Translations under genes and position numbers: made by a program
The notes under the pieces: generated by a model
The model's database searches: none
The model's input: only the letters and a program-made list of their open reading frames with translations
What the model was told of the DNA's origin: nothing
Assembly (NCBI GenBank): GCA_012516295.1
Contig: JAAYWU010000037.1
Span: 1-6,602, forward strand
Source of the DNA: Clostridiales bacterium
Lineage (GTDB): Bacteria > Bacillota > Clostridia > Oscillospirales > Acutalibacteraceae
Direction of reading: 5' to 3'
Length of the DNA: 6,602 nt
In this document: positions 1-6,241 of the stretch, one piece after another
Numbering within the stretch: the stretch's first letter is position 1
Layout of the letters: each line of letters opens with the position of its first letter

Positions 1-115
1 ATATTATAGAATTTTTGCCGGAACCCGTCAAGAAATTTTAGCGAACTAAATTGCTAAATTATTGCCGGTTCTTTCCCGTTTTTTCGTTACTGCTGATGAG
101 ATTTGTGCCCCTGCC

Positions 116-156
116 CGAACCCCCGGCTTTGCCGCGGGCAAAAAGAAAGCCGTTCG
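116..156. repeat. GC-rich hairpin with two competing folds
   Basis: Positions 116-120 (CGAAC) and 125-130 (GGCTTT) can pair with 152-156 (GTTCG) and 146-151 (AAAGCC). This gives an 11-bp stem with a 4-nt C bulge and a 15-nt loop. A second fold pairs 112-117 (TGCCCG) with 135-140 (CGGGCA) and 124-127 (CGGC) with 131-134 (GCCG). The two folds share bases and exclude each other. The structure lies upstream of the putative permease promoter, so it is more likely the end of an upstream transcript or a dispersed intergenic repeat than a permease attenuator. Its GGCTTTGCC core recurs in the right-hand intergenic region. Confidence 0.4.
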
Positions 157-180
157 CTTTGGTTCCCGGCGGATTTGCAT

Positions 181-210
181 TTGATTAAGAATAACAATTT
201 CTGCAATAAT
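181..210 (+). promoter_or_regulatory. putative promoter of the permease gene
   Basis: TTGATT at 181-186 (4 of 6 to the sigma-A -35 consensus) is followed after 18 nt by AATAAT at 205-210 (5 of 6 to the -10 consensus). It sits in an AT-rich island just upstream of the permease, and transcription would begin near 217. The -35 match is modest and AT-rich DNA gives chance matches, so this is a candidate only. Confidence 0.35.
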
Positions 211-246
211 TAATCCGCTTTCCGGGAATTATAGAGGAAGATTATC

Positions 247-264
247 ATGAAAAACGAGGGCTGA
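247..264 (+). other. possible leader mini-ORF before the permease
   Basis: An ATG at 247 preceded by a good SD (AGAGGAAG, 233-240, spacing 6) opens a five-codon frame, MKNEG, ending in TGA at 262-264. That is 5 nt before the permease ATG. The mini-ORF covers the GAGGG (256-260) that would serve as the permease SD, so ribosomes on it could influence permease initiation. It is not in frame with the permease. It may be a chance ATG next to an unused SD, and expression cannot be told from sequence. Confidence 0.25.
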
Positions 265-269
265 AATCC

Positions 270-1607
270 ATGAATAAAAAATTCAGCAGAAAGCATCTGG
301 TCTTTATGTCGCGTGGGAATATTATCGGCTCGGGCCTGTTCCTTGGAAGTTCCACGGTTTTGTCCGTCGCGGGGTCGGCCGCGATTCTTTCGTATCTTCT
401 CGGCGGGTTCATCATGGCGCTGGAGGTCATGTTCATTACGGAAATGTGCGTCATCCGTCCGGCGCCGGGCGCGTTCCGGGTTCACGCTTCCGAAATCTTC
501 GGGCCGTGGATCGGCTTTGTGAACGGCTGGATGTTCTGGTTCAGCGGCGGTCTGGGCATGGCGAGCGAAGTTGCCGCGGCCGCTGTTTTCACGCGCTTTT
601 GGTTCCCGAACGTGCCGCTTTGGATATTCTGCCTCGTCTATGCGGTCGTCATGACGGGGATTAACCTGAAGGATGTAAGGGGATTAAGCGAAATCGAAAT
701 GATTCTGGCTTCGGTAAAGGTGATCGCGCTGGTTTTCTTCATCCTTTTCGGTTTTTCCGTTCTGCTCGGGTTCGTCCCGGGCTTCTCCCCGGTGAACCGC
801 CCGTTTGCGTCGTGGGAAAGCTTCCTGCCGAAGGGCGCAAACGGCGTGTTCGCTTCCATGATTATGGTGATGTTTTCCTTTACGGGAACGGGGATTATCG
901 GCCTTGCCATCGCGGAAACCGAAGATCCGGCCCGAAATGCGCCCGCCGCGATTTTTATTATTAATGCCGTTGTGATTCTGCTTTACGGCCTTTCCGCGCT
1001 TTTCCTCGTTTTGCTGATTCCGTGGGATACGCTGTCCCCGACGGTCAGCCCGTTTGTCACTGTCCTAAACCGTTTGAAAATCCCGTTTTCCGACAGCGTT
1101 CTGAACTTTATTGTCCTGTCCGCCGCGCTCTCCGGGTTGAATTCCTCGATGTACAGCTCGTCCCGCATGCTGAATTCCCTCAGTCGCGACCGGCAGGCCC
1201 CGGCGGTTTTTCTGAAAAGCAACAAAAACGGCGTGCCGGTTTACGCGCTGGTTGTAAGCAGCGCGGCGCTGCTTCTTACAGCGGTTTTATCGTACTGGCT
1301 GCCGCAAAAGGTTTTTGTCCTGCTTGCGACCGCCAGCGGCTTTCTGGCGATGTTCAACTGGCTGACGATTTCCGTCACCCACTATTTTTACCGCAGAAAA
1401 ACGCTTCGGGAAAATCCGGAAAAGCTGCGCTACAAAGCGCCGGGCTATCCCTTTACTTCCTTCTTGGAAGCGCTGCTGATCCTGGCGGTTCTGGCAACAT
1501 CGCCGTTTTACCAGGGGCAGGTGTCCGCGCTGGTCTGCGGGGTTGTCCTTTTTGCAGCGCTGATTCTGTGCTATTTGGTCTTGAAAAAATTAAACATTTT
1601 AACCTGA
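270..1607 (+). CDS. amino acid permease, APC superfamily (AAT-like)
   Basis: This is a predicted cytoplasmic-membrane transporter that takes up amino acids, in this family usually with protons; the substrate cannot be read from sequence. The 445 residues are close to the usual 440-470 and form about 12 hydrophobic helices, roughly at 16-36, 38-60, 78-106, 116-133, 143-168, 190-213, 226-250, 274-295, 323-341, 347-370, 397-416 and 418-438. Family marks are the glycine-rich break in helix 1 (GNIIGSGLF, 16-24), the AETEDPARNAPAA loop after helix 6 (215-227), and the helix-8 signature SGLNSSMYSSSRML (288-301) followed by SRDRQAP. The first helix has GN where many relatives have GG. The chosen ATG has GAGGG at 256-260 (9-nt spacing) and leaves a short, basic N-terminus suited to the cytoplasm. 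The gene has its own leader, is 207 nt from the next gene, and is probably transcribed separately from the hydrogenase operon. Confidence 0.9.
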   Translation: MNKKFSRKHLVFMSRGNIIGSGLFLGSSTVLSVAGSAAILSYLLGGFIMALEVMFITEMCVIRPAPGAFRVHASEIFGPWIGFVNGWMFWFSGGLGMASEVAAAAVFTRFWFPNVPLWIFCLVYAVVMTGINLKDVRGLSEIEMILASVKVIALVFFILFGFSVLLGFVPGFSPVNRPFASWESFLPKGANGVFASMIMVMFSFTGTGIIGLAIAETEDPARNAPAAIFIINAVVILLYGLSALFLVLLIPWDTLSPTVSPFVTVLNRLKIPFSDSVLNFIVLSAALSGLNSSMYSSSRMLNSLSRDRQAPAVFLKSNKNGVPVYALVVSSAALLLTAVLSYWLPQKVFVLLATASGFLAMFNWLTISVTHYFYRRKTLRENPEKLRYKAPGYPFTSFLEALLILAVLATSPFYQGQVSALVCGVVLFAALILCYLVLKKLNILT

Positions 1608-1613
1608 ATTTTC

Positions 1614-1640
1614 AAAGAAAAGAAAGTACTTGTTTTCTTT
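1614..1640 (+). terminator. weak A/T hairpin after the permease
   Basis: AAAGAAAA (1614-1621) pairs with TTTTCTTT (1633-1640), and the AAGTACTT palindrome (1624-1631) lies inside the loop. A pyrimidine-rich stretch (TTTTCCTCTCTTTCC) follows, partly overlapping the right arm. The position, 7 nt after the permease stop, suits a terminator. The stem is nearly all A-T and the tail is interrupted by C, so efficiency is doubtful. No stronger terminator is visible between the two genes. Confidence 0.3.
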
Positions 1641-1716
1641 TCCTCTCTTTCCTTTGTTTCCATCCGTTGCAGCACGATTCCGGGCAGCATTACACAAAAT
1701 TTCCGCCGAAATCAGA

Positions 1717-1734
1717 TTGTCAAAGCATTGACAA
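1717..1734. promoter_or_regulatory. Rex-like operator overlapping the -35 box
   Basis: TTGTCAAAGCATTGACAA is a perfect inverted repeat with 7-bp arms (1717-1723 and 1728-1734) and a 4-bp spacer. Its length and spacing match the 18-bp Rex operator (TTGTKAA-N4-TTMACAA), differing only at the symmetric fifth base of each arm, which is C/G here. Rex is a repressor released from DNA when NADH is high relative to NAD+, and NADH-consuming fermentative genes, including hydrogenases, are known targets. The right arm contains the perfect -35 hexamer, so bound repressor would block RNA polymerase. Part of the symmetry is forced by the -35 box, so the assignment is probable rather than certain. Confidence 0.6.
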
Positions 1735-1756
1735 AAAAATAACAATATGATATATT
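1728..1756 (+). promoter_or_regulatory. sigma-A promoter of the hydrogenase operon
   Basis: TTGACA (1728-1733) is a perfect -35 box. After exactly 17 nt comes TATATT (1751-1756), 5 of 6 to the -10 consensus, with an AT-rich spacer. Transcription should begin near 1763, leaving an mRNA leader of about 50-70 nt. Intrinsically this would be a strong promoter, consistent with control mainly by repression. Confidence 0.8.
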
Positions 1757-1774
1757 TTTAACATTAAATATTAT

Positions 1775-1791
1775 ACGGCGGCATAGCCCGT
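1775..1791 (+). other. small hairpin in the hydrogenase 5' leader
   Basis: ACG (1775-1777) and GGC (1780-1782) pair with GCC (1786-1788) and CGT (1789-1791) around an ATA loop, with a 2-nt bulge. It sits in the untranslated leader and might stabilise the mRNA. It is too small to be a known riboswitch class. Confidence 0.25.
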
Positions 1792-1814
1792 CAGCTCCAG
1801 TAGGGATAAATTAT

Positions 1815-2318
1815 ATGAGAGGAGAGTTCCAATTGGAATCGGTGTGTGACGTAATCCAATTAGACAAGATACTTGAAAAGTATCAGTATGATCCCGGAAG
1901 CATTATTGCCATTCTTCAAGATACACAGGAGGTGTATCATTATCTTCCCCGGTGCGTTTTTCCCTATTATTCGAGCAAGCTGGGAATCAGCGAAGCGCAG
2001 ATTTTCAGCATAGCGACTTTCTATGAGAATTTTTCGCTGGAACCAAAGGGAAAATATGTCATTAAAGTTTGCGACGGAACCGCTTGCCATGTCCGAAAGT
2101 CGATGGCTATTCTCGAGCAGCTCCGCAGCGAACTGGGGCTTTCCCCTTCCAAAAAAACGACGGACGACCTTCTTTTTACGGTGGAAACCGTTTCCTGCCT
2201 TGGCGCCTGCGGGCTTGCCCCGACATTGACGGTGAACGATAAGGTAATGGGAATGATGTCTCCGGATAAAGTGAAGGAGCTTCTGACAGGGCTGAAGGAG
2301 GGAACAATCGATGCTTAA
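1815..2318 (+). CDS. hydC: NADH-linked [FeFe]-hydrogenase subunit C (NuoE-like, [2Fe-2S])
   Basis: This is the electron-transfer subunit of the soluble hydrogenase complex, homologous to NuoE of respiratory complex I. It has 167 residues, usual for the family. The N-terminal half (about 15-75) is the helical NuoE domain, with LQDTQEVYHYLP and the IFSIATFYENF segment. The C-terminal half (about 80-160) is a thioredoxin-fold ferredoxin with the four expected ligands: Cys86 and Cys91 (C-x4-C, VCDGTACH) and Cys128 and Cys132 (C-x3-C, SCLGAC). The start is uncertain. ATG 1815 is given, but TTG 1833 has the much better SD and would yield 161 residues without loss of any domain. It is the first gene of the operon and overlaps hydB by 8 nt, so translation is probably coupled. 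Fe-S cluster content and the position before hydB and hydA make the identification firm. Confidence 0.93.
   Translation: MRGEFQLESVCDVIQLDKILEKYQYDPGSIIAILQDTQEVYHYLPRCVFPYYSSKLGISEAQIFSIATFYENFSLEPKGKYVIKVCDGTACHVRKSMAILEQLRSELGLSPSKKTTDDLLFTVETVSCLGACGLAPTLTVNDKVMGMMSPDKVKELLTGLKEGTIDA
1818..1826 (+). promoter_or_regulatory. strong ribosome binding site inside the hydC 5' end
   Basis: AGAGGAGAG is a near-ideal SD sequence lying 6 nt before an in-frame TTG at 1833-1835. It falls inside codons 2-4 of the frame begun by the ATG at 1815. That ATG has only a weaker TAGGGA (1801-1806) upstream. The site therefore argues for a TTG start six codons downstream. Confidence 0.5.
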
Positions 2319-4185
2319 ATCCCGTGAAGATTTGCAAAACCTCCGTGCGCTCTACAAGGCGCGGCTGGACCGCCAGAAAGTAAAAATCCTGATCTGTGCC
2401 GGAACCGCCTGCGTAGCAAACGGTTCGCTGAAACTGTACGACACCTTTATGAAGCTGATTAAGGAAAAGGGAATCAACTGCGTGGTTGACCTGGAGCATG
2501 AGCCGGAAGGCGACCCCATCGGCGTGAAAAAGAGCGGATGCCACGGCTTCTGCGAAATGGGCCCGCTGGTACGCATTGAGCCGAAAGGCTACCTGTACGT
2601 AAAAGTAAAGCCCGAAGACTGCGAAGAGATTCTGGAAGCCAGCGTAGTCGGCGATACCTGTGTGGAACGGCTCACGTACCACAAAGGGAACGAATCCCAT
2701 AAGCATCAGGAATCCATTCCGTTCTATAAATTGCAAAAGCGCGTGGTGCTGGAGCATTGCGGTCAGATTGACGCAACCTCCATCGGCGAGTACATAGCAA
2801 AAGACGGCTACACCGCGTTGGAAAAGGCGCTGTTTGATATGACGCCGGAAGAAGTGCTGCGCGAAGTTGAAATTTCCAACCTTCGCGGGCGCGGCGGCGG
2901 CGGATTCCCGACCGCGCGCAAATGGTCGCAGGTAAAGCGGCAGAAGGCGAAGGACAAATACATTGTCTGTAACGGCGACGAGGGCGACCCCGGCGCATTT
3001 ATGGACCGCAGCGTGATGGAGAGCGACCCCCACAAGATGCTGGAAGGCATGATCCTCGCGGCTTATGTCTGCGGCGCGAAGCAGGGCTATATCTATGTCC
3101 GCGCGGAGTATCCGCTCGCGGTAAAGCGCCTTGGCATCGCCATTGAGCAGGCGCGCGAGCTCGGTATCCTGGGCGACCATATTTTAGGAACCGACCTTTG
3201 CTTCGATATAAAAATCAGCCGCGGCGCGGGCGCGTTCGTCTGCGGCGAAGGCAGCGCGCTGACCGCTTCCATTGCGGGCAAGCGCGGCATGCCGCGCGTA
3301 AAGCCGCCCCGTACGGTGGAGCATGGTCTTTACAACAGCCCGACGGTATTGAACAACGTGGAAACCTACGCGAATGTTCCGGCGATTGTCCTGAACGGCG
3401 GGCAATGGTTCCGTTCCATCGGCCCGGAAAACAGCCCGGGAACCAAAGCGTTCGCCCTGACCGGAAACATTGTGAACACCGGCCTGATTGAAGTGGCGAT
3501 GGGTACCACCCTGCGCGAAATCATCTACGATATCGGCGGCGGCATGCGCGAGGGTGCGGAATTCAAAGCCGTACAGATCGGCGGCCCTTCCGGCGGATGC
3601 CTTACAAAGGAACACCTTGACCTGCCGCTGGACTTTGACAACCTGAAAAAGGTCGGCGCCATGATCGGCTCCGGCGGGCTGGTTGTTATGGATGAACACA
3701 CCTGTATGGTGGAGGTTGCCCGCTTCTTCATGAGCTTTACCCAGAATGAATCCTGCGGAAAATGCGTGCCCTGCCGCGAAGGCACCAAGCGCATGCTGGA
3801 AATTCTGGAACGGATTGTCGCCGGAAACGGCCAGCCGGGCGACGTTGAGCTGCTGGAAGAGCTTGCGGAAACCATTTCGGCAACCGCGCTGTGCGGCCTG
3901 GGCAAATCCGCGGCGCTGCCGGTGCTCAGCACGATTAAGTATTTCCGCGACGAGTACGAAGCGCATATCAACGACAAGGTCTGCCCGACGAAAAACTGCC
4001 AGAAGCTGAGAAAGATTTACATAGATCCCGCCCTGTGCAAGGGCTGTTCGAAGTGCGCCAGAAATTGTCCCGCCGGGGCGATTACCGGGCAAATCAAATC
4101 GCCGTTCGTCATCGACAGCGCAAAGTGCGTGAAGTGCGGCGCGTGCGTCAGCGCCTGCGCGTTCCATGCGGTAAAGGAGGATTAA
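2311..4185 (+). CDS. hydB: NADH-linked [FeFe]-hydrogenase subunit B (NuoF-like flavoprotein)
   Basis: This is the NAD(H)-binding diaphorase of the cytoplasmic hydrogenase complex, passing electrons between NADH, FMN and Fe-S clusters. It has 624 residues, typical of HydB and longer than NuoF because of added domains. The N-terminal thioredoxin-fold [2Fe-2S] domain (about 20-115) has Cys29, Cys34, Cys77 and Cys81. The NuoF core has RGRGGGGFP (192-200) and CNGDEGDPGAF (220-230) for FMN and NADH, and GAGAFVCGEGSAL (305-317). The [4Fe-4S] site is Cys482, Cys485, Cys488 and Cys528. A C-terminal two-cluster ferredoxin has C-x2-C-x2-C-x3-C at 576-586 and 606-616. His552, Cys558 and Cys563 lie just before it, where a zinc site has been described in a bifurcating relative. 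The start has AAGGAGG at 2295-2301. The stop lies 4 nt before hydA. Whether it bifurcates electrons to ferredoxin is not decided by sequence. Confidence 0.95.
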   Translation: MLKSREDLQNLRALYKARLDRQKVKILICAGTACVANGSLKLYDTFMKLIKEKGINCVVDLEHEPEGDPIGVKKSGCHGFCEMGPLVRIEPKGYLYVKVKPEDCEEILEASVVGDTCVERLTYHKGNESHKHQESIPFYKLQKRVVLEHCGQIDATSIGEYIAKDGYTALEKALFDMTPEEVLREVEISNLRGRGGGGFPTARKWSQVKRQKAKDKYIVCNGDEGDPGAFMDRSVMESDPHKMLEGMILAAYVCGAKQGYIYVRAEYPLAVKRLGIAIEQARELGILGDHILGTDLCFDIKISRGAGAFVCGEGSALTASIAGKRGMPRVKPPRTVEHGLYNSPTVLNNVETYANVPAIVLNGGQWFRSIGPENSPGTKAFALTGNIVNTGLIEVAMGTTLREIIYDIGGGMREGAEFKAVQIGGPSGGCLTKEHLDLPLDFDNLKKVGAMIGSGGLVVMDEHTCMVEVARFFMSFTQNESCGKCVPCREGTKRMLEILERIVAGNGQPGDVELLEELAETISATALCGLGKSAALPVLSTIKYFRDEYEAHINDKVCPTKNCQKLRKIYIDPALCKGCSKCARNCPAGAITGQIKSPFVIDSAKCVKCGACVSACAFHAVKED

Positions 4186-4189
4186 TGAA

Positions 4190-5881
4190 ATGAGCAGAGA
4201 TTTTGTAATGGTTGACAATATTCCCGTGGCAATCGAAGGCGAGAAAAACCTGCTCAGCCTGATCCGCAAGGCGGGCATTGAGCTGCCAACTTTTTGCTAT
4301 CATTCCGAACTGTCCGTATACGGCGCCTGCCGTATGTGCATGGTTGAAAATAAATGGGGCGGTATGGAAGCCGCATGTTCCACTCCGCCGAAGGCCGGCA
4401 TGGTGATTTACACCAATACGCCGAAGCTCCGCCGGTACCGCAAAATGATTCTGGAGCTTCTGCTGTCCAACCACTGCCGCGACTGCACCACCTGTGAGAA
4501 AAACGGCGAGTGCAAGCTGCAGGAGCTTGCGGAGCGCTTCGGAATCAAGCGCGTCCGCTTCCAGAATACGGCGGATCAGCCGAAGTTGGACGATTCTTCC
4601 CCGTGCATTGTGCGCGATACCAATAAATGCATCCTCTGCGGCGACTGTGTGCGTATGTGCAACGAAGTGCAGAACGTCGGCGCCATCGACTTTATGTCGC
4701 GCGGAGCGAAAATGACGGTCAGCACCGCGTTCCATATTCCGCTTGCGGAATCCAACTGCGTGGGCTGCGGCCAATGCGCCGCCGTCTGCCCGACGGGCGC
4801 GATTGTGGTAAAGAAGGAAACAGATCAGGTCTGGGCCGCGCTCAACGATAAAAAGACCAAAGTTGTGGTTCAGATTGCCCCCGCCGTGCGTGTGGGCCTT
4901 GGCGGAAAGCTGGGGCAGAAGGCCGGAGAAGACTTAATGGGCAAGATCGTCGCCGCGCTCAAGCGCATGGGTGCGGACGAAGTGTACGACACCGCGACCG
5001 GCGCGGATTTAACCGTAATGGAGGAAGCAAACGAGTTCATTGAGCGTTTGGAAAGCGGGGAAAACCTGCCGCTGTTCACCTCCTGCTGCCCGGCGTGGAT
5101 TCAGTACGTGGAAAAGAAGCATCCGGAGCTGCTCCCCAATGTTTCCACCTGCCGCTCGCCGATGGAAATGTTCGGTTCCGTTCTGAAAGAGGAAAACAAG
5201 CACTCCCGCCGCAAGACCGTGGTCGTGGCGATTATGCCCTGCACCGCGAAAAAGTTCGAGGCGGCAAGGGAGGAATTCAAGGAAAACGGCGTGCCGTATA
5301 TCGATTACGTCCTTACCACACAGGAATTAATCCAGATGATTAAGGAATCCGGTATCTATTTCTCCGAGCTGGAGTCCGAAGCAATCGATATGCCGTTTGG
5401 CGACAAGAGCGGCGCGGGCGTAATCTTCGGCGTGACCGGCGGTGTTACGGAAGCGGTTATCCGCCGCCTGGCCGAGGATAAGTCCAGCGCAGAGCTTCGT
5501 TCCATCGCGTTCAACGGCGTGCGTGGAATGCAGGGCTTGAAGGAAACGACCGTCCAATACGGCGAACGCGAGCTGAAAATCGCCATTGTCAGCGGCCTGC
5601 AGAACGCGGAGGACCTGATTCAGCGCATGAAGAGCGGCGAAACGCATTACGATTTCGTAGAAGTCATGGCGTGCCCCGGCGGCTGCGTCTGCGGCGCGGG
5701 CCAGCCGATTACCGACGCGGAGGGCAAGAAAAAGCGCGGCGCCGGCCTGTATGCGGCGGATAAGATGTGCAGCATCAAGCGTTCGGAGGAAAACCCGGTG
5801 GTCATGTCCCTGTACTCCGATCTGCTTAAGGGAAGGGTACATAAGCTCCTTCATGTGGACTATCAGAAGGGGAACAGGTGA
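4190..5881 (+). CDS. hydA: [FeFe]-hydrogenase catalytic subunit HydA, NADH-dependent type
   Basis: This subunit catalyses 2H+ + 2e- to H2, reversibly, at the H-cluster. Domains in order: a plant-type [2Fe-2S] domain (Cys36, 47, 50, 63); the His-ligated [4Fe-4S] site (His95, Cys99, 102, 108); a two-cluster ferredoxin (Cys147, 150, 153, 157 and 190, 193, 196, 200); and the H-domain. The last holds L1 TSCCPAW (297-303), L2 MPCTAKK (349-355) and L3 EVMACPGGC (491-499). H-cluster ligands are Cys300, 351, 495 and 499. Cys299, Glu279, Glu282, Arg286 and Ser319 match the proton path of the clostridial enzyme CpI. The small-subunit-like C-terminus (about 515-560) is present. At 563 residues it has the CpI-like M3 layout and lacks the extra C-terminal [2Fe-2S] domain of the longer Thermotoga bifurcating HydA. 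L3 continues VCGAGQP, slightly off the usual GGGQP. The SD is AAAGGAGG (4173-4180), spacing 9. Context with NuoE- and NuoF-like genes defines the NADH-linked group. The maturases HydE, HydF and HydG are not nearby. Confidence 0.97.
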   Translation: MSRDFVMVDNIPVAIEGEKNLLSLIRKAGIELPTFCYHSELSVYGACRMCMVENKWGGMEAACSTPPKAGMVIYTNTPKLRRYRKMILELLLSNHCRDCTTCEKNGECKLQELAERFGIKRVRFQNTADQPKLDDSSPCIVRDTNKCILCGDCVRMCNEVQNVGAIDFMSRGAKMTVSTAFHIPLAESNCVGCGQCAAVCPTGAIVVKKETDQVWAALNDKKTKVVVQIAPAVRVGLGGKLGQKAGEDLMGKIVAALKRMGADEVYDTATGADLTVMEEANEFIERLESGENLPLFTSCCPAWIQYVEKKHPELLPNVSTCRSPMEMFGSVLKEENKHSRRKTVVVAIMPCTAKKFEAAREEFKENGVPYIDYVLTTQELIQMIKESGIYFSELESEAIDMPFGDKSGAGVIFGVTGGVTEAVIRRLAEDKSSAELRSIAFNGVRGMQGLKETTVQYGERELKIAIVSGLQNAEDLIQRMKSGETHYDFVEVMACPGGCVCGAGQPITDAEGKKKRGAGLYAADKMCSIKRSEENPVVMSLYSDLLKGRVHKLLHVDYQKGNR

Positions 5882-5886
5882 TTGCT

Positions 5887-6153
5887 ATGACCATACGCGT
5901 TTGCGTCGGAACCTCCTGCCATTTGAAGGGCAGTTATAATGTTATCGCTATTTTCCAACAGCTGATTGAGAAGTATAAGCTGTATGACAAAGTAAAAGTG
6001 AAAGCGGCCTTCTGCATGGGCAAATGCGGCGGGGAGGGCGTGTGCGTAAGCATCGACGGACTCCAGTCGCATGGCATTACCAGCAGCACCGCCAAGGCTT
6101 TCTTTGAGGATAATGTACTTCCGGAATTCCATAAGAAAAAAGCAAACAGCTAA
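5887..6153 (+). CDS. small thioredoxin-fold [2Fe-2S] protein of the hydrogenase operon
   Basis: This protein of about 88 residues consists of a single thioredoxin-like [2Fe-2S] ferredoxin domain. Numbered from the ATG, its ligands are Cys6 and Cys11 (C-x4-C in VCVGTSCH) and Cys43 and Cys47 (C-x3-C in FCMGKC), the same pattern as in HydC and the HydB N-terminus. A role as an extra electron-carrying subunit or docking partner of the hydrogenase is inferred from its position at the end of the operon. It resembles in kind HndB of Desulfovibrio and the C-terminal [2Fe-2S] domain fused to HydA in Thermotoga. ATG 5887 is preferred because AGGTGA (5876-5881) precedes it at 5 nt and family members begin just before the first Cys. 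An in-frame GTG at 5878, overlapping the hydA stop as GTGA and preceded by AAGGGGA, would add three residues. It ends in a basic KKKANS tail. A strong hairpin follows directly. Confidence 0.88.
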   Translation: MTIRVCVGTSCHLKGSYNVIAIFQQLIEKYKLYDKVKVKAAFCMGKCGGEGVCVSIDGLQSHGITSSTAKAFFEDNVLPEFHKKKANS

Positions 6154-6157
6154 AAAT

Positions 6158-6189
6158 AAAGGGCGCGGGGATTTGTCCCCGCGCCCTTT
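6158..6189. terminator. hydrogenase operon terminator hairpin, probably bidirectional
   Basis: An 11-bp perfect GC-rich stem (6161-6171 with 6176-6186) closes a TTTG loop, and flanking AAA/TTT extends it to 14 bp. It lies 4 nt after the last stop of the operon. The + strand tail is short (TTTGTGTATCTTGT). On the opposite strand the tail is TTTATTTTT, a better U-tract. It would stop the hydrogenase mRNA and also anything converging from the right. Confidence 0.85.
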
Positions 6190-6208
6190 GTGTATCTTGT
6201 ATAACGAA

Positions 6209-6231
6209 AACTCCCGGCTGTGCCGGGAGTT
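6209..6231. repeat. perfect 10-bp hairpin, GGCTGTGCC core
   Basis: AACTCCCGGC (6209-6218) pairs perfectly with GCCGGGAGTT (6222-6231) around a TGT loop. The opposite strand reads TTTTCGTT at the exit of the stem, so it could act as a terminator for leftward transcription or as back-up for the operon terminator. The 15-nt centre recurs exactly at 6392-6406. Confidence 0.65.
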
Positions 6232-6241
6232 CAAAAAGTTT

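Noticed and set aside
179..198. TTTGATTAAGAATAACAA as a possible second Rex site before the permease
   Set aside because: The arms are not symmetric (TTGATTA against ATAACAA) and the spacing is off by one from the 18-bp operator.
1022..1750. 242-codon + strand frame overlapping the permease and running into the promoter region
   Set aside because: Out of frame with the permease, whose helices and family motifs continue to its own stop at 1607. The translated product looks like no protein family.
2176..3180. Long open frame of 334 codons on the - strand opposite hydC and hydB
   Set aside because: Antisense to two well-supported genes full of conserved Cys motifs. Its composition (Ala, Arg, Phe and His rich, no domain recognised) is what a GC-biased antisense frame gives.
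4185..4192. ATG at 4185 overlapping the hydB stop as a start for hydA
   Set aside because: It reads ATG AAA TGA and stops after two codons. The ATG at 4190 is in frame with hydA and has the correct SD spacing.
3184..4278. Long open frame of 364 codons on the - strand opposite hydB and the start of hydA
   Set aside because: Same reasoning: a shadow of hydB, with no recognisable domain and no promoter or SD of note.
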